A stretch of 64,000 nucleotides of DNA. Origin: Candidatus Aphodovivens excrementavium. GTDB lineage: Bacteria; Actinomycetota; Coriobacteriia; Coriobacteriales; Eggerthellaceae. The DNA is taken from positions 1 to 64,000 of the forward strand of contig DVKR01000010.1 of assembly GCA_018715935.1 (NCBI GenBank), read 5' to 3'. How positions within the stretch are numbered: position 1 is the first letter of the stretch; every line of letters starts with the position of its first letter. Of the stretch, positions 49,564-58,727 are shown in pieces. The notes under the pieces are model-generated. The model saw only the letters and a program-made list of their open reading frames with translations, searched no databases and was not told where the DNA came from. The position numbers and the translations under genes are program-made.

Positions 49564-51162
49564 ATGACCGAGTACGGCAACAACCTCAACAACGGCACGC
49601 CCAACGCCTCGGGTGCCCCGCAGGCTCCCGCCGGCTATCAGGCGCAGTCCACCACATCATCTTTCGAGCAAGCGACGCAGCCAAACGGCCAAACCTATCA
49701 GGCGGCGCAGCCAGGCAGCCAGGCGTATCATGCCACGCAGCCAAACGGCCAGACCTACCAGACGGCGCAGCCAGATAACCAGACCTACCAGGCGGCACAG
49801 CCGGGCGGGCAGGCGTATCAGACGCAATCGTTCTTTGCGTCGTCGACTGCATCGTCAAGCCCGCAGGGTTCGGGAGCTTCGGGCAAGACATTCAAGAAGG
49901 GCGGAGCGAAAACGTTCCTTTTAGGGTTTGCCGGAGCGGCGCTTGCCTGCATTCTGGCGCTTGGCGGTTTCGCCGCGTGGCAGGGCGTCCAGGGATCGGG
50001 CGGCAGTTCCACTCAGCTGGGCAGCTCATCGTCAAGCACTATCAACGTCAACGGCGAGGATGCTACGTTAGCCGAGGCGGTAGCGGCGAAATGCCTCCCC
50101 TCCGTGGTCGCCATCGACGTGTACACCGAGCAGTCCTCTTCGAGCCTGTTCGGCATGTACGGCAGCGGCTCGGGGTCAAGCGAGCTCACCGAAACCTCGC
50201 TTGGCAGCGGCGTGGTCATCAGCGAGGACGGCTACATCATCACCAACAACCACGTAGTGGAGGGTGCCGACGCGCTGCGCGTGACCATCGACGGCCAGGA
50301 GTACGACGCCGAGGTGGTGGGAACCGACCCGTCCTCCGACCTTGCGGTGGTGAAGGCGCAAAACGCCTCTGGTCTGACGGCGGCGGATCTGGGCGATTCC
50401 GACAATCTGACCATCGGCGAGTGGGTCATGTCCATCGGCAGCCCCTTCGGCCTTGAGCAGTCGGTCGCAACCGGCATCGTGTCGGCAACCAACCGCTCCC
50501 AGATCATGGACAGCTCCACCAACGCCTACGGGCAAAGCGAGACGACCGTCTACACCAACATGATCCAGACCGACGCCGCCATCAACCCCGGTAACTCCGG
50601 TGGTGCGCTGGTGGACTCCGACGGCAAGCTGATCGGCATCAACACGCTGATCACGTCGTATTCGGGCAACTACTCCGGCGTCGGGTTCGCCATTCCGATC
50701 AACTACGCGATGGGCATCGCCCAGCAGATCATCAACGGCGAGACCCCCAGCCATGCCCAGCTCGGCGTGACGATGTCCACCGTCAACAGCCAGCTTGCCG
50801 ACCGTTACGGGTTCGCGGTTGACGAAGGCGCCTACGTCTCGGCCGTGCAGCAGGGGTCCGGCGCCGAGGCCGCAGGCATCCAGGCCGGCGACATCATCAC
50901 CTCGTTCGACGGAGAGGCAGTCGCCTCCGCCAGCGACCTGACGATGGCGGTGCGCTCCAAGAACGTGGGCGACACCGTGTCGGTTGAGGTCAATCGCGAC
51001 GGTCAGACGCTCACGATGGACGTGACGCTGGGTTCCGACAGCAGCTCTCAGGAGCCGTCGACCCAGCAGCAGAGCCAGTCGCAGGACAGCTCCGGCTCGA
51101 TGCAGGACTATCTTGACCAGCTCTTCGGCGGCGGATCCCAGCAGCAGGACAACGCCGCGTAA
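49564..51162 (+). CDS. htrA: HtrA/DegP-like membrane-anchored serine protease
   Basis: This 532-residue protein has a cytoplasmic N-terminus of five decapeptide repeats ([10 protein letters not shown]-like; DNA 49675-49824), one membrane helix ([23 protein letters not shown]) and an external trypsin-like domain. The catalytic triad is His230 (ITNNHVV), Asp259 (SSDLAVVK) and Ser345 ([10 protein letters not shown]). A single PDZ domain follows ([16 protein letters not shown]...[14 protein letters not shown]), then a Gln/Ser-rich tail. HtrA proteases degrade misfolded envelope proteins. ATG 49564 follows AAGGAGCGTGAGCAGA. Confidence 0.95.
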   Translation: MTEYGNNLNNGTPNASGAPQAPAGYQAQSTTSSFEQATQPNGQTYQAAQPGSQAYHATQPNGQTYQTAQPDNQTYQAAQPGGQAYQTQSFFASSTASSSPQGSGASGKTFKKGGAKTFLLGFAGAALACILALGGFAAWQGVQGSGGSSTQLGSSSSSTINVNGEDATLAEAVAAKCLPSVVAIDVYTEQSSSSLFGMYGSGSGSSELTETSLGSGVVISEDGYIITNNHVVEGADALRVTIDGQEYDAEVVGTDPSSDLAVVKAQNASGLTAADLGDSDNLTIGEWVMSIGSPFGLEQSVATGIVSATNRSQIMDSSTNAYGQSETTVYTNMIQTDAAINPGNSGGALVDSDGKLIGINTLITSYSGNYSGVGFAIPINYAMGIAQQIINGETPSHAQLGVTMSTVNSQLADRYGFAVDEGAYVSAVQQGSGAEAAGIQAGDIITSFDGEAVASASDLTMAVRSKNVGDTVSVEVNRDGQTLTMDVTLGSDSSSQEPSTQQQSQSQDSSGSMQDYLDQLFGGGSQQQDNAA

Positions 51163-51221
51163 CGCAACCCTGTCCGAGTGACTGCCTTTCTTCCTTTCAC
51201 GGTCGCAGTGGCAGGCACGGA

Positions 51222-51247
51222 GCGGGCGCTCGCGCCGGAGCGCCCGC
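51222..51247. terminator. 10-bp hairpin after htrA
   Basis: GCGGGCGCTC (51222-51231) and GAGCGCCCGC (51238-51247) form a perfect stem with a 6-base loop, 59 bases after the htrA stop. There is no T-run. Confidence 0.5.
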
Positions 51248-51316
51248 CCGACCAGGTGCCACAACCGATTGGGGTGAAGCAGACGCCACTCTTTGCTCAT
51301 TGCATGGAAAGCTGGG

Positions 51317-51351
51317 AAACAGCCGTGCCCGGTGCACGGCTGTTTGCTTTT
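51317..51351 (+). terminator. Rho-independent terminator upstream of pyrH
   Basis: AAACAGCCGTGC (51317-51328) and GCACGGCTGTTT (51334-51345) form a perfect 12-bp stem with a 5-base loop, followed by GCTTTTC. It is a convincing terminator for the htrA transcript, or an attenuator for pyrH. Confidence 0.75.
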
Positions 51352-51419
51352 CGGGTATCATTGTTGGGATGTGGTGCGCGGGATGCACCACCCCAACCGA
51401 CCGAAGGGAAACGGTTTTC

Positions 51420-52136
51420 ATGTCTGAAGAGTACAAATACAAACGCGTACTGCTAAAACTTTCCGGCGAAGCCTTGGCTGGCGATGTAGGCTACGGCATC
51501 GATCCTAAAGTGGTCGACGACCTCGCTGAAGAGCTTGCTGAAATCGTGAAGGACGGCGTGCAGCTTGCCGTCGTCGTAGGCGGAGGCAACATCTTCCGCG
51601 GCTTGGCCGGCTCCGCAAAGGGCATGGATCGTGCCCAGGCCGACTACATCGGCATGCTGGCAACGGTTATGAATGCGCTGGCGCTGCAAGACGCGTTCGA
51701 GCGCCATGGCATGATTTCTCGCGTGCAGAGCGCCATCAACATGAAAGAGGTTGCCGAGCCCTACATCCGTCGTCGCTGCATTAGCCAATTGGAAAAGGGA
51801 TACGTGGTTATCTTGGCCGCCGGTACGGGCAACCCCTACTTCACTACCGACACCACGGCAGCCTTGCGCGCCTGCGAGCTTGACGTTGACGTGCTGATGA
51901 AGGCCACCAAGGTGGATGGCGTTTACGACAGCGATCCGGCCAAAAACCCCGACGCAAAGCGGTTCGATCGCATTAGCTACATGGACGTGCTCGCTAAAGA
52001 GCTGCACGTTATGGACTCCACGGCAACTTCGCTTTGCATGGACAACCATATGCCCATGATCGTGTTCGACCTCACTACGAGGGGCAATATTTCACGCGCT
52101 TTGAAGGGCGAAAACGTAGGAACAACGGTAGAATAA
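51420..52136 (+). CDS. pyrH: UMP kinase
   Basis: This 238-residue amino-acid-kinase-fold enzyme phosphorylates UMP to UDP. It has [76 protein letters not shown] and the [13 protein letters not shown] loop. ATG 51420 follows GAAGGGAAACGGTTTTC. It heads the pyrH-frr-uppS-cdsA-dxr order, a widely conserved arrangement linking nucleotide supply, ribosome recycling and isoprenoid/phospholipid synthesis. Confidence 0.97.
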   Translation: MSEEYKYKRVLLKLSGEALAGDVGYGIDPKVVDDLAEELAEIVKDGVQLAVVVGGGNIFRGLAGSAKGMDRAQADYIGMLATVMNALALQDAFERHGMISRVQSAINMKEVAEPYIRRRCISQLEKGYVVILAAGTGNPYFTTDTTAALRACELDVDVLMKATKVDGVYDSDPAKNPDAKRFDRISYMDVLAKELHVMDSTATSLCMDNHMPMIVFDLTTRGNISRALKGENVGTTVE

Positions 52137-52210
52137 AGCCAGCTTTCGCGTAGCGGGCTGCGCGCCTGCCGCGCAACGTGGAGGGGCAAGGGGAGACGAA
52201 AGGAACCGCT

Positions 52211-52768
52211 ATGGTCAACGATATTCTTCAAAAAGCCGAAGAGCGCATGGGAAAGGCAATTGCCGCGCTGAGCGAAAACTTCGGCTCGGTGCGCACGGGT
52301 CGCGCCAACGCGATGGTGCTCGATCGCATCAAGGTGGACTATTACGGGGTTCCCACCCCGGTGAACCAGCTGGCCGGCATCAAAACCCCCGATGCCCATC
52401 TGCTGGTTATCGAGCCGTGGGATAAAGGCTCGCTGCGCGCTATCGAGCACGCGATCCTCGAAAGCGACCTGGGCGTGACGCCCAACAACGACGGCTCGGT
52501 AATCCGCCTGCCGTTCCCTGCGCTTACCGAAGAGCGTCGCCGCGATTTGGTAAAGCAGTGCAAGACGTTTGCCGAGGAGGCTCGCGTTGCCGTTCGCAAC
52601 ATCCGCCGCGACGCCAATGCCGCCATCGAGCGCGCGGGCAAGGAAGACAGCCTTCCCGAAGACGATGTTCGCCGTGGGCAAGACGAGGTCCAAAAGCTCA
52701 CCGATAAGTTCATCGCCGAGGTGGACGAGCACTTCAAGAAGAAAGAAGCGGAAGTGATGGAGATCTAA
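52211..52768 (+). CDS. frr: Ribosome recycling factor
   Basis: This 185-residue protein splits post-termination ribosomes with EF-G. It has AEERMGKAIAALSENFGSVRTGRANAMVLDRIKVDYYGVPTPVNQLAGI, IEPWDKGSLRAIEHAILESDLGVTPNNDGSVIRLPFPALTEERRRDLVK and a C-terminal helix with DEVQKLTDKFIAEVDEHFKKKEAEVM. GAAAGGAACCGCT precedes the ATG. Three bases after its stop begins a 17-bp stem, the first of a series of hairpins. Confidence 0.97.
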   Translation: MVNDILQKAEERMGKAIAALSENFGSVRTGRANAMVLDRIKVDYYGVPTPVNQLAGIKTPDAHLLVIEPWDKGSLRAIEHAILESDLGVTPNNDGSVIRLPFPALTEERRRDLVKQCKTFAEEARVAVRNIRRDANAAIERAGKEDSLPEDDVRRGQDEVQKLTDKFIAEVDEHFKKKEAEVMEI

Positions 52769-52771
52769 GGG

Positions 52772-52814
52772 GCTCCGCGGCGTCGGCCCGCGGAACCGGC
52801 CGACGCTGCGGAGC
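52772..52814. terminator. 17-bp hairpin directly after frr
   Basis: GCTCCGCGGCGTCGGCC (52772-52788) pairs with GGCCGACGCTGCGGAGC (52798-52814); the only non-Watson-Crick position is a G-T, which pairs in RNA. The loop is 9 bases and no T-run follows. It may protect the frr 3' end or slow read-through into uppS. Confidence 0.65.
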
Positions 52815-52973
52815 GTTCTGGCGGCACGGCTGGCGCTCCAAGGCTTCCTCACGGCAAAGGCCGCTGAGGCTCTGCTCAGCCAAGCTGAGCAGAGCGCGCC
52901 CGCTCGGGCGCGTAGTTGGGGATCCGACAAGCCGGAGGGCTTGTCGAACACGCCATCCGCGCTCGCCAGAACG
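52814..52973. repeat. Array of three hairpins closed by an outer helix
   Basis: An outer 10-bp helix, CGTTCTGGCG (52814-52823) with CGCCAGAACG (52964-52973), encloses three perfect stems in a row: 12 bp (52869-52880/52884-52895, loop CAA), 8 bp (52895-52902/52905-52912, loop CT) and 9 bp (52925-52933/52938-52946, loop GGAG). This is a multi-branched fold candidate in the frr-uppS spacer. I do not recognise it as a known RNA family. Confidence 0.6.
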
Positions 52974-52975
52974 TT

Positions 52976-53039
52976 CCTCGCCGACGTTACGAATGCGATG
53001 GAACCTCGTTGCTCCTCGCTGACGTTACGAACGCGATGG
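52976..53039. repeat. 26-bp direct repeat upstream of uppS
   Basis: CCTCGCCGACGTTACGAATG (start of copy 1, 52976-53001) is repeated at 53014-53039 with two mismatches in 26 bases, offset 38. The end of copy 2, GCGATGG, can pair with CCATCGC at 53054-53060. Confidence 0.65.
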
Positions 53040-53174
53040 GCGCCCTGCATGCTCCATCGCCAACGTTATGGGCTACTAGGGAGTCTTCTCGAGCCGGGGG
53101 TAGCATACTCAAGTTGCTACTGCTTGCGAGGCGGCAACCGTCCCTTCTTCTGTCCCCGTCCGATTGCGGATTGT

Positions 53175-53954
53175 ATGAACAAACCTCTCGATTACATATT
53201 TCCCAACCCTCCAGCAGACCTCGACCCGACGCTGCTTGATCCCGCGCGCGTTCCCGCGCACATCGCGGTGATCATGGACGGCAATGGTCGTTGGGCAAAG
53301 AAGCGCGCCCTCAACCGCCTGCGCGGCCACAAGGCCGGCATCGAGGCGGTTCGCGAGACCATTCGCTGTGCCTCTGATGTGGGCGTTCGCTACCTGACCA
53401 TCTATTCCTTCTCCACCGAGAACTGGAAACGCCCTCAAGACGAGGTCGTGGGGTTGATGGATCTGTTTGCCAAGACCATGCTTGCCGAAGTGGATGGGCT
53501 CGACGAGGAGAACGTGCGCGTGCGCACGATCGGCGACCTTTCGCTTCTTCCTGTAGAAACACGCGAGGCTTTCGAAGAGGCTTGGGAGCAAACGCGAAAC
53601 AATACCGGAATGACGTTGGTTGTAGCCGTCAACTATGGAGCTCGGGAGGAGATCCTGCATGCGGCAAAGACATGCGTCGACCGTGCGCTGAGTTACGAAA
53701 AAGAGCACGGAAAGCCTTTCGAGCTTACCGAAGAGCTTTTCGAGCGCGGGCTTTACACCGCTGATATTCCCGATCCTGACCTGGTTATTCGTACGTCGGG
53801 GGAAATGCGCCTGTCGAATTTCCTGCTATGGCAGATAGCCTATTCCGAATTCTACTGCACCGACGTGCTGTGGCCCGACTTCAACCGCTACGACTTGCTG
53901 CGTGCGCTGCTGGACTTTCAGGGGCGCGATCGTCGTTTCGGGGCGGTGAAGTAG
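53175..53954 (+). CDS. uppS: Undecaprenyl pyrophosphate synthase (cis-prenyltransferase)
   Basis: This 259-residue enzyme extends farnesyl-PP to the C55 lipid carrier of cell wall synthesis. Motifs are HIAVIMDGNGRWAKKRALNRLRGHKAGIEAVRE, YLTIYSFSTENWKRP, VVAVNYGAREEIL and PDPDLVIRTSGEMRLSNFLLWQIAYSEFYCTDVLWPDF. ATG 53175 has only a weak ribosome site (GCGGAT); the open frame extends further upstream through the repeat region but without family similarity. cdsA begins 4 bases after its stop. Confidence 0.96.
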   Translation: MNKPLDYIFPNPPADLDPTLLDPARVPAHIAVIMDGNGRWAKKRALNRLRGHKAGIEAVRETIRCASDVGVRYLTIYSFSTENWKRPQDEVVGLMDLFAKTMLAEVDGLDEENVRVRTIGDLSLLPVETREAFEEAWEQTRNNTGMTLVVAVNYGAREEILHAAKTCVDRALSYEKEHGKPFELTEELFERGLYTADIPDPDLVIRTSGEMRLSNFLLWQIAYSEFYCTDVLWPDFNRYDLLRALLDFQGRDRRFGAVK

Positions 53955-53957
53955 GCG

Positions 53958-54908
53958 ATGTCGGCACGACGCAGCGAAGACAAGCCACCGGTACGCCGCG
54001 CGTGGGGCACACCTCCCACGCAGGAGGACTCTCGTGAGCGCTCGCGTACGCAGAAGATCAAAGATTTCGCTCACGAGAAGACGCCCGAAAAGCTCAAGAA
54101 CCCCACCGACATTCAGGTGAGGTTCCGCACGGGGTTTGTCTACGTTGCCGTCTCGGTTATCTGCGTCGTCGCAAGCGAATGGACAACGCTTCTGCTTCTG
54201 ATGCTCACGGCGGGCATCTCCGCAGGCGAGTTTTACTACATGCTTCGCTCCGACGCGAAGCTTCCCAACGAGATGCTTGGCATTATCGGCGCCGTTTTGT
54301 ATCCCTTGAGCGTTTTCTTCTTCGGCATTGTGGGCGTGGTTTATGTAAGCCTTGCGCTGCTGTTGGCACTGATAACGTGGTACGTGTTCTGGATGCGCGC
54401 CCGTGTTGCCGATGTGGGCGTGAGCTATTTCGGCGCTGTCTACACCGGCGCCCTTCTTTCGGGCTTGGTGCTCGTGCGTGGCGAGCTGCCCGACCCATGG
54501 GGAGGCTTGCTGGTGCTCGGCATCTTCTTGAGCGTATGGGCGAACGATTCGTTTGCCTATCTGTTCGGCAGCAAGTTCGGCAAGCACAAGCTGGCGCCGC
54601 GAACCAGCCCTAAGAAAAGCTGGGAGGGCTTCATTGCCGGCTTGGTTGCCTCGATGATCTTCTGGGTGCTGATGTCGTTCATTCCCGGCGTGCATATGAG
54701 CATTCCCCTGGCGGCGCTGTTCGGATGTATTTGCGGGCTTGCGGGCGTGCTGGGCGACTTGGCGGAAAGCCGCATCAAGCGGAATTCCGGATTCAAAGAT
54801 TCCGGCACTATCATGCCCGGCCATGGCGGTTTACTCGACCGATGCGATTCGCTGTTCCTAGTTTCTGTCGTGTCCGCGATGCTCTTGATTTTGGGGAACT
54901 GCATTTAG
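53958..54908 (+). CDS. cdsA: Phosphatidate cytidylyltransferase
   Basis: This 316-residue polytopic enzyme makes CDP-diacylglycerol. About eight membrane helices follow a 55-residue charged N-terminal tail. The C-terminal signature is present as SKFGKHKLAPRTSPKKSWEGFIAGL, then GDLAESRIKRNSGFKDSGTIMPGHGGLLDRCDSL. It is tightly spaced after uppS. The hydrophilic N-terminal tail is longer than in E. coli. Confidence 0.96.
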   Translation: MSARRSEDKPPVRRAWGTPPTQEDSRERSRTQKIKDFAHEKTPEKLKNPTDIQVRFRTGFVYVAVSVICVVASEWTTLLLLMLTAGISAGEFYYMLRSDAKLPNEMLGIIGAVLYPLSVFFFGIVGVVYVSLALLLALITWYVFWMRARVADVGVSYFGAVYTGALLSGLVLVRGELPDPWGGLLVLGIFLSVWANDSFAYLFGSKFGKHKLAPRTSPKKSWEGFIAGLVASMIFWVLMSFIPGVHMSIPLAALFGCICGLAGVLGDLAESRIKRNSGFKDSGTIMPGHGGLLDRCDSLFLVSVVSAMLLILGNCI

Positions 54909-55099
54909 GGCTTGGGACAGATCTGGCTGTGCGCTGCCAGGTTGGCGCAGGTTCGGCGTCACGCTCGGCCGGCGTTTGCTTGCGGAGGCGCGAAAGTGGC
55001 GGTGTTTGACTCTAACGCATTTGCTCGCGCAGGCTTGCCGCCACTCGTTCGCGTTGGCGTTTGGTTGACGAGCGGAAAGCGGAATAGGAGCGATGACCT

Positions 55100-56353
55100 T
55101 TGAGTGAGAACAAGAGACGTCGCATTGCCGTTCTGGGCTCAACGGGCTCTATCGGCACGCAGACCCTTGACGTTGTGCGCAGACATCCCGACAAGCTGGA
55201 AATTGTGGCTTTGGCGTGCGGGACGCGCGCAGAGGAGCTGCTCGCGCAGGCTCGGGCGTTTGGCGTATGCCATCTGGCGCTTGGCGACGAGCGGCTTGCG
55301 AGTGCGCCTGTGTCGGGGGAGCTTTGCAGCTACGTAGAGGCTGCCTCTCGCACAGAGGGCACGATTGGGTTTGGCGCGCAAGCCGTTGCCGATTTGGTGC
55401 AGCTGCCCGAGGTGGACGTTGTGGTGAACGCGTCGGTGGGAGAGGCAGGCCTGCGCGCAAGCTACGAAACGCTGGCTGCCGGCAAGGTGCTTGCTCTGGC
55501 TAATAAAGAGTCGTTGGTGGTTGGGGGCGACCTTATCATGCCTCTGGCCGCTCAGGTTGACGCTGCCCGCCGTGAGCGGGGCGATGCCCCTTCCTTTGGC
55601 CCGGCGGGAGCCTTGATGCCCATCGATTCAGAGCACGGGGCAATCTACCAGTGCCTTATTGGCGAATCTGAGCGTGAAGTAGCTCGCTTGTGGGTGACGG
55701 CATCGGGCGGTCCGTTCCGCGGACGCACGCGCGATGAGCTGCTGCGCGTTACCGCCGCCGATGCTTTGAAGCATCCTACGTGGAACATGGGTGCGAAAAT
55801 CACCATCGATTCGTCAACGCTTATGAACAAAGGCCTTGAGGTGATAGAGGCGCATCATCTGTTTGCGATGCCCTATGAGCGCATCAGCGTGGTGGTGCAG
55901 CCGCAAAGCGCCATCCATTCCATGGTGGAGTTTTCTGACGGCAGCGTGAAGGCCCATCTGGGCACCACCGACATGCGCATTCCCATTCAGTACGCCCTCA
56001 GCTATCCCGAGCGTTGGGACGCGCCCGTCCAGCCGCTTGATTTTACGCAACTCGGATCGCTTGAGTTTGCTCCTGCCGACACCGATACGTTCCGCTGCCT
56101 GGCGCTTGCGCGCCACGCGGGACAGACCGGCGGAACCCTGCCCTGTGTGATGAACGCAGCCAACGAGGTTGCCGTGGCGTCGTTCCTCGGCAATGGCATC
56201 GGCTATTTGGATATTGCCAGCTGTGTCGAGGCGGCAATGGATGCCCACGAGAAAGACGGGGTGCAAAGGGTGGAGAGCATCGCTCAGCTTGAGGAGTTGG
56301 ATCGCTGGGCGCGCAGCGTTGCCCGTTTATGGGTGCAGGAGCACGGCCGCTAG
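55100..56353 (+). CDS. dxr: 1-deoxy-D-xylulose 5-phosphate reductoisomerase
   Basis: This 417-residue enzyme makes MEP, the committed step of the non-mevalonate isoprenoid pathway. It has RRIAVLGSTGSIGTQTLDVV, LANKESLVVGGDLIM, PIDSEHGAIYQCL, LWVTASGGPFRG, HPTWNMGAKITIDSSTLMNKGLEVIEAHHLF and the C-terminal helices. The start is TTG 55100, 10 bases after AGGAG. It follows cdsA after a 191-base gap. Its end overlaps the convergent spermidine-synthase-like gene by 4 bases. Confidence 0.95.
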   Translation: MSENKRRRIAVLGSTGSIGTQTLDVVRRHPDKLEIVALACGTRAEELLAQARAFGVCHLALGDERLASAPVSGELCSYVEAASRTEGTIGFGAQAVADLVQLPEVDVVVNASVGEAGLRASYETLAAGKVLALANKESLVVGGDLIMPLAAQVDAARRERGDAPSFGPAGALMPIDSEHGAIYQCLIGESEREVARLWVTASGGPFRGRTRDELLRVTAADALKHPTWNMGAKITIDSSTLMNKGLEVIEAHHLFAMPYERISVVVQPQSAIHSMVEFSDGSVKAHLGTTDMRIPIQYALSYPERWDAPVQPLDFTQLGSLEFAPADTDTFRCLALARHAGQTGGTLPCVMNAANEVAVASFLGNGIGYLDIASCVEAAMDAHEKDGVQRVESIAQLEELDRWARSVARLWVQEHGR

Positions 56354-57189
56354 GCGTTACCGCAGATGTCGCCATCGTAAAGCGGGGTGCCAACGAACTC
56401 GCTGTCGTAGGGAAGGGAATCTTTGAGCGTGAGCTCTTGGTGCGATGCCGCCACCAAGAAGTTGTCTTCGTCGGAATAATCGGCGTCGGGGCAGGGGATG
56501 ACCTGCACATACGGGAACGCTTCTCGCAGGGTTGCCACCGTATCGCGCAGAAACGAGAGGTCGCTTCCCTCGTCGCGCGACACTACGTTGGCGAGATATA
56601 CTCCTTGAGGGCGAAGGTGGAAGGCGAAGACGCGCGCCGCCTCCACTGTTGCAAGGTTCAGCGCGGGCGCGGCTCCTTGAAAGGCGTCGTTCAGAATAGC
56701 ATCGTAGATTACTGCTTCCCCGTTTTTGTCTTCGGTCTTTTCCAAATAGCTTCGCCCGTCTGCAGCGATAAGGCGCACGGTTCCGTGGTCGGGCGAGGGC
56801 TGTTCGAGCTCGCGCACGAAAAAGTATCGACGGGCGATGTCTATGACTGCAGGGTCGCTCTCAGCCACGTCGATCGTCAGACGGGCGTGCGCCGTTGCGG
56901 CATGTTTGGGCCAAGAGCATCCGCCTCCGCCTATCATCAGTACGTGGCGCACCGGGGTGTCGCAATGAAACACGGTGTCGAACATGCGGTAGTATTCAAA
57001 CACGGGTTCGAACCGATGCTTGTCGATGTAGGTTGCCGATTGAAAGGCGCCCCCGACATCCAGCACGCGAACCTTTCTGCCGCGCGCGCCTTCTATGGTG
57101 AAGACGCTCGCCCATTCATGCGTGGTTCTCACCAGGTGGTAATCGGCGTATGCCGCGTTGCGCAGCGCGTGGGCGAGCCCTTTCAGCAT
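56350..57189 (-). CDS. Spermidine-synthase-like methyltransferase-fold protein
   Basis: This 279-residue protein has a spermidine-synthase-type Rossmann domain: VRVLDVGGAFQSATYIDKHRFEPVFEYYRMFDTVF, RHVLMIGGGGCSWPKHAATAHARLTIDVAESDPAVIDIARRYFF, and AVIYDAILNDAFQGAAPALNLATVEAARVFAFHLRPQGVYLANVVS. True spermidine synthases have a GGGDG motif; GGGGCSW here departs from it, so polyamine synthesis is uncertain. It starts 6 bases after a radical SAM gene on the same strand, suggesting joint action. Confidence 0.75.
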   Translation of the reverse strand: MLKGLAHALRNAAYADYHLVRTTHEWASVFTIEGARGRKVRVLDVGGAFQSATYIDKHRFEPVFEYYRMFDTVFHCDTPVRHVLMIGGGGCSWPKHAATAHARLTIDVAESDPAVIDIARRYFFVRELEQPSPDHGTVRLIAADGRSYLEKTEDKNGEAVIYDAILNDAFQGAAPALNLATVEAARVFAFHLRPQGVYLANVVSRDEGSDLSFLRDTVATLREAFPYVQVIPCPDADYSDEDNFLVAASHQELTLKDSLPYDSEFVGTPLYDGDICGNA

Positions 57190-57195
57190 GGCTGC

Positions 57196-58569
57196 CTAAC
57201 GCTGCGTGGCGGGATTGTCGGCGGTGTCGCGTTGCGCGCTGCGTGCCGCCTTCTGGTCTCCCGCCATGCCGCTTTGGGTGCCGCTTGCCGCCTCAAGCTC
57301 TTCGATGGGCTGGATTGCCACTTCAGACAGGTAGTGGCCGTCTTCGTGCGCTTCCAGCACCGCGACGGAGGACACCGGGGTAACCGGCGTTCCTTTGAGC
57401 ACGGGAAGATAGCGCGGCGGGAAGGCGACGGAAGCCTCTTCCTCGTCCACGAGGTAATCGGTGCAGCCAGCGCCGTCAAGCACAGCGCGCGCAAGAGCGC
57501 GATCGTCGCCGTAGACCTTGGCGGTTTTTAGGAAGAAGTCGCCCTCGTCGAACTGGTAGCAGGGATGAACATGCGCGGCGCGCTCGTTCATCTGACGCAT
57601 TTCGCTGCGATGCTTGTTGTCAAGCGAGCAATAGTGCAAACCGAACGACAGCCCTTCGTCGAGCGCGAACAGCATGAGCGAGAGCGCAAGCTCTTCGCTG
57701 CCGGCAACAGGCAGACCTCCGGAGTAGCCGTAGTCGTACATCACGTCAAACGGTGGGTTGCGGATCTCGAAGCCTCTGCGGGCGAACTCGTCCCAGCTGT
57801 GGAAGGGGAAGCAGAACTCCAGCAGGTTCATGCCCTTGATGCCCGCTTTGTCGAACCGGCGCATGAGCTCTTTCATTTCGGTTTCCGTTCCCGGAACGAT
57901 GGGCATTTCCACCATCACGTCGGGAATGTAGCGTCCGGCAAGCTCCATGTTTGCCAACACGCGCTGCTGGAGCTTTTCCGGGTCGTCGTTTTTCACGCTG
58001 AAGCGGATTTCGTGCAGGCCGGCATCGCGCAGGCGCTTCGCGGCCTCTTCGGTGAGAAGGTCTCCTGATGTGTACATGCGCTTGTGGGCGTTGGGGAACA
58101 GCTCGCCCGCGCGCTCAAGGAAACGAATCGTGTCATCAAGGTTGAGCAAAGGCTCGCCGCCTGTTAGGCCGAGACATGCAAGGTGCTCGTAGGTATGCGC
58201 GGCACGGTCGAGTCCTTCCTCCCACGGGCAGCCTTCGCGAACGAACTTGTCGTAATCTGCCTGATTGTAGTTGAAGCAGAAGTAGCAATCGCGATGGCAC
58301 TTAAACGTGGTGGAGAATGTTTCGCTGCCGCGGTTGCCGGTGCATTCGATGCAGGCTTGCGAGATCCATCCAACGCGGATGCTGGCTCCGGCGTTTGCGA
58401 AGCACGCACCGCGACGACGTAGCTCGCTGCGAAGCGCGCGGCGCGCGTCGGCGCCTTGGTTCGGCTGGGTGAACGCGAGCCCTTTGTCTTCGAGTGTTTC
58501 GATATACCTGTCGCGCACGTTGTCGTAGTACGCGAGCGCTGCCTGCAATGCCTTGTTGTTGGTTTTCAT
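57196..58569 (-). CDS. Radical SAM enzyme of unknown function
   Basis: This 457-residue protein has the canonical radical SAM cluster motif C-x3-C-x2-C in TFKCHRDCYFCFNYNQ, then the SAM-binding LTGGEPLLNLDDTIRFLERAGE, RMYTSGDLLTEEAAKRLRDAG and VMVEMPIVPGTETEMKELM. Further cysteines precede the motif (GACFANAGASIRVGWISQACIECTGNRGSETF) and follow it (LHYCSLDNKHR, HPCYQF), so a second cluster is possible. ATG 58569 is chosen because the 38 residues upstream are Arg-rich and unlike coding sequence. It forms an operon with the spermidine-synthase-like gene. The substrate is unknown. Confidence 0.8.
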   Translation of the reverse strand: MKTNNKALQAALAYYDNVRDRYIETLEDKGLAFTQPNQGADARRALRSELRRRGACFANAGASIRVGWISQACIECTGNRGSETFSTTFKCHRDCYFCFNYNQADYDKFVREGCPWEEGLDRAAHTYEHLACLGLTGGEPLLNLDDTIRFLERAGELFPNAHKRMYTSGDLLTEEAAKRLRDAGLHEIRFSVKNDDPEKLQQRVLANMELAGRYIPDVMVEMPIVPGTETEMKELMRRFDKAGIKGMNLLEFCFPFHSWDEFARRGFEIRNPPFDVMYDYGYSGGLPVAGSEELALSLMLFALDEGLSFGLHYCSLDNKHRSEMRQMNERAAHVHPCYQFDEGDFFLKTAKVYGDDRALARAVLDGAGCTDYLVDEEEASVAFPPRYLPVLKGTPVTPVSSVAVLEAHEDGHYLSEVAIQPIEELEAASGTQSGMAGDQKAARSAQRDTADNPATQR

Positions 58570-58727
58570 GATCCTGTCCAAACGCCTGCGGCACGCGTTG
58601 TGCCTTCGGGTACTGCCGTCTTTAGGTAACCTGATCAGTATAGCGAATCGACGCGCACGCGCCCATGGGTATCTGCGGGGCACGGGCGGAACGCGCGCCC
58701 CACCAACGCCGCCGCATCTCCTGCGGT

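Noticed and set aside
57005-57020. tRNA T-arm-like GGTTCGAACC
   Set aside because: It lies inside the spermidine-synthase-like coding region and no acceptor or anticodon stem can be drawn around it.
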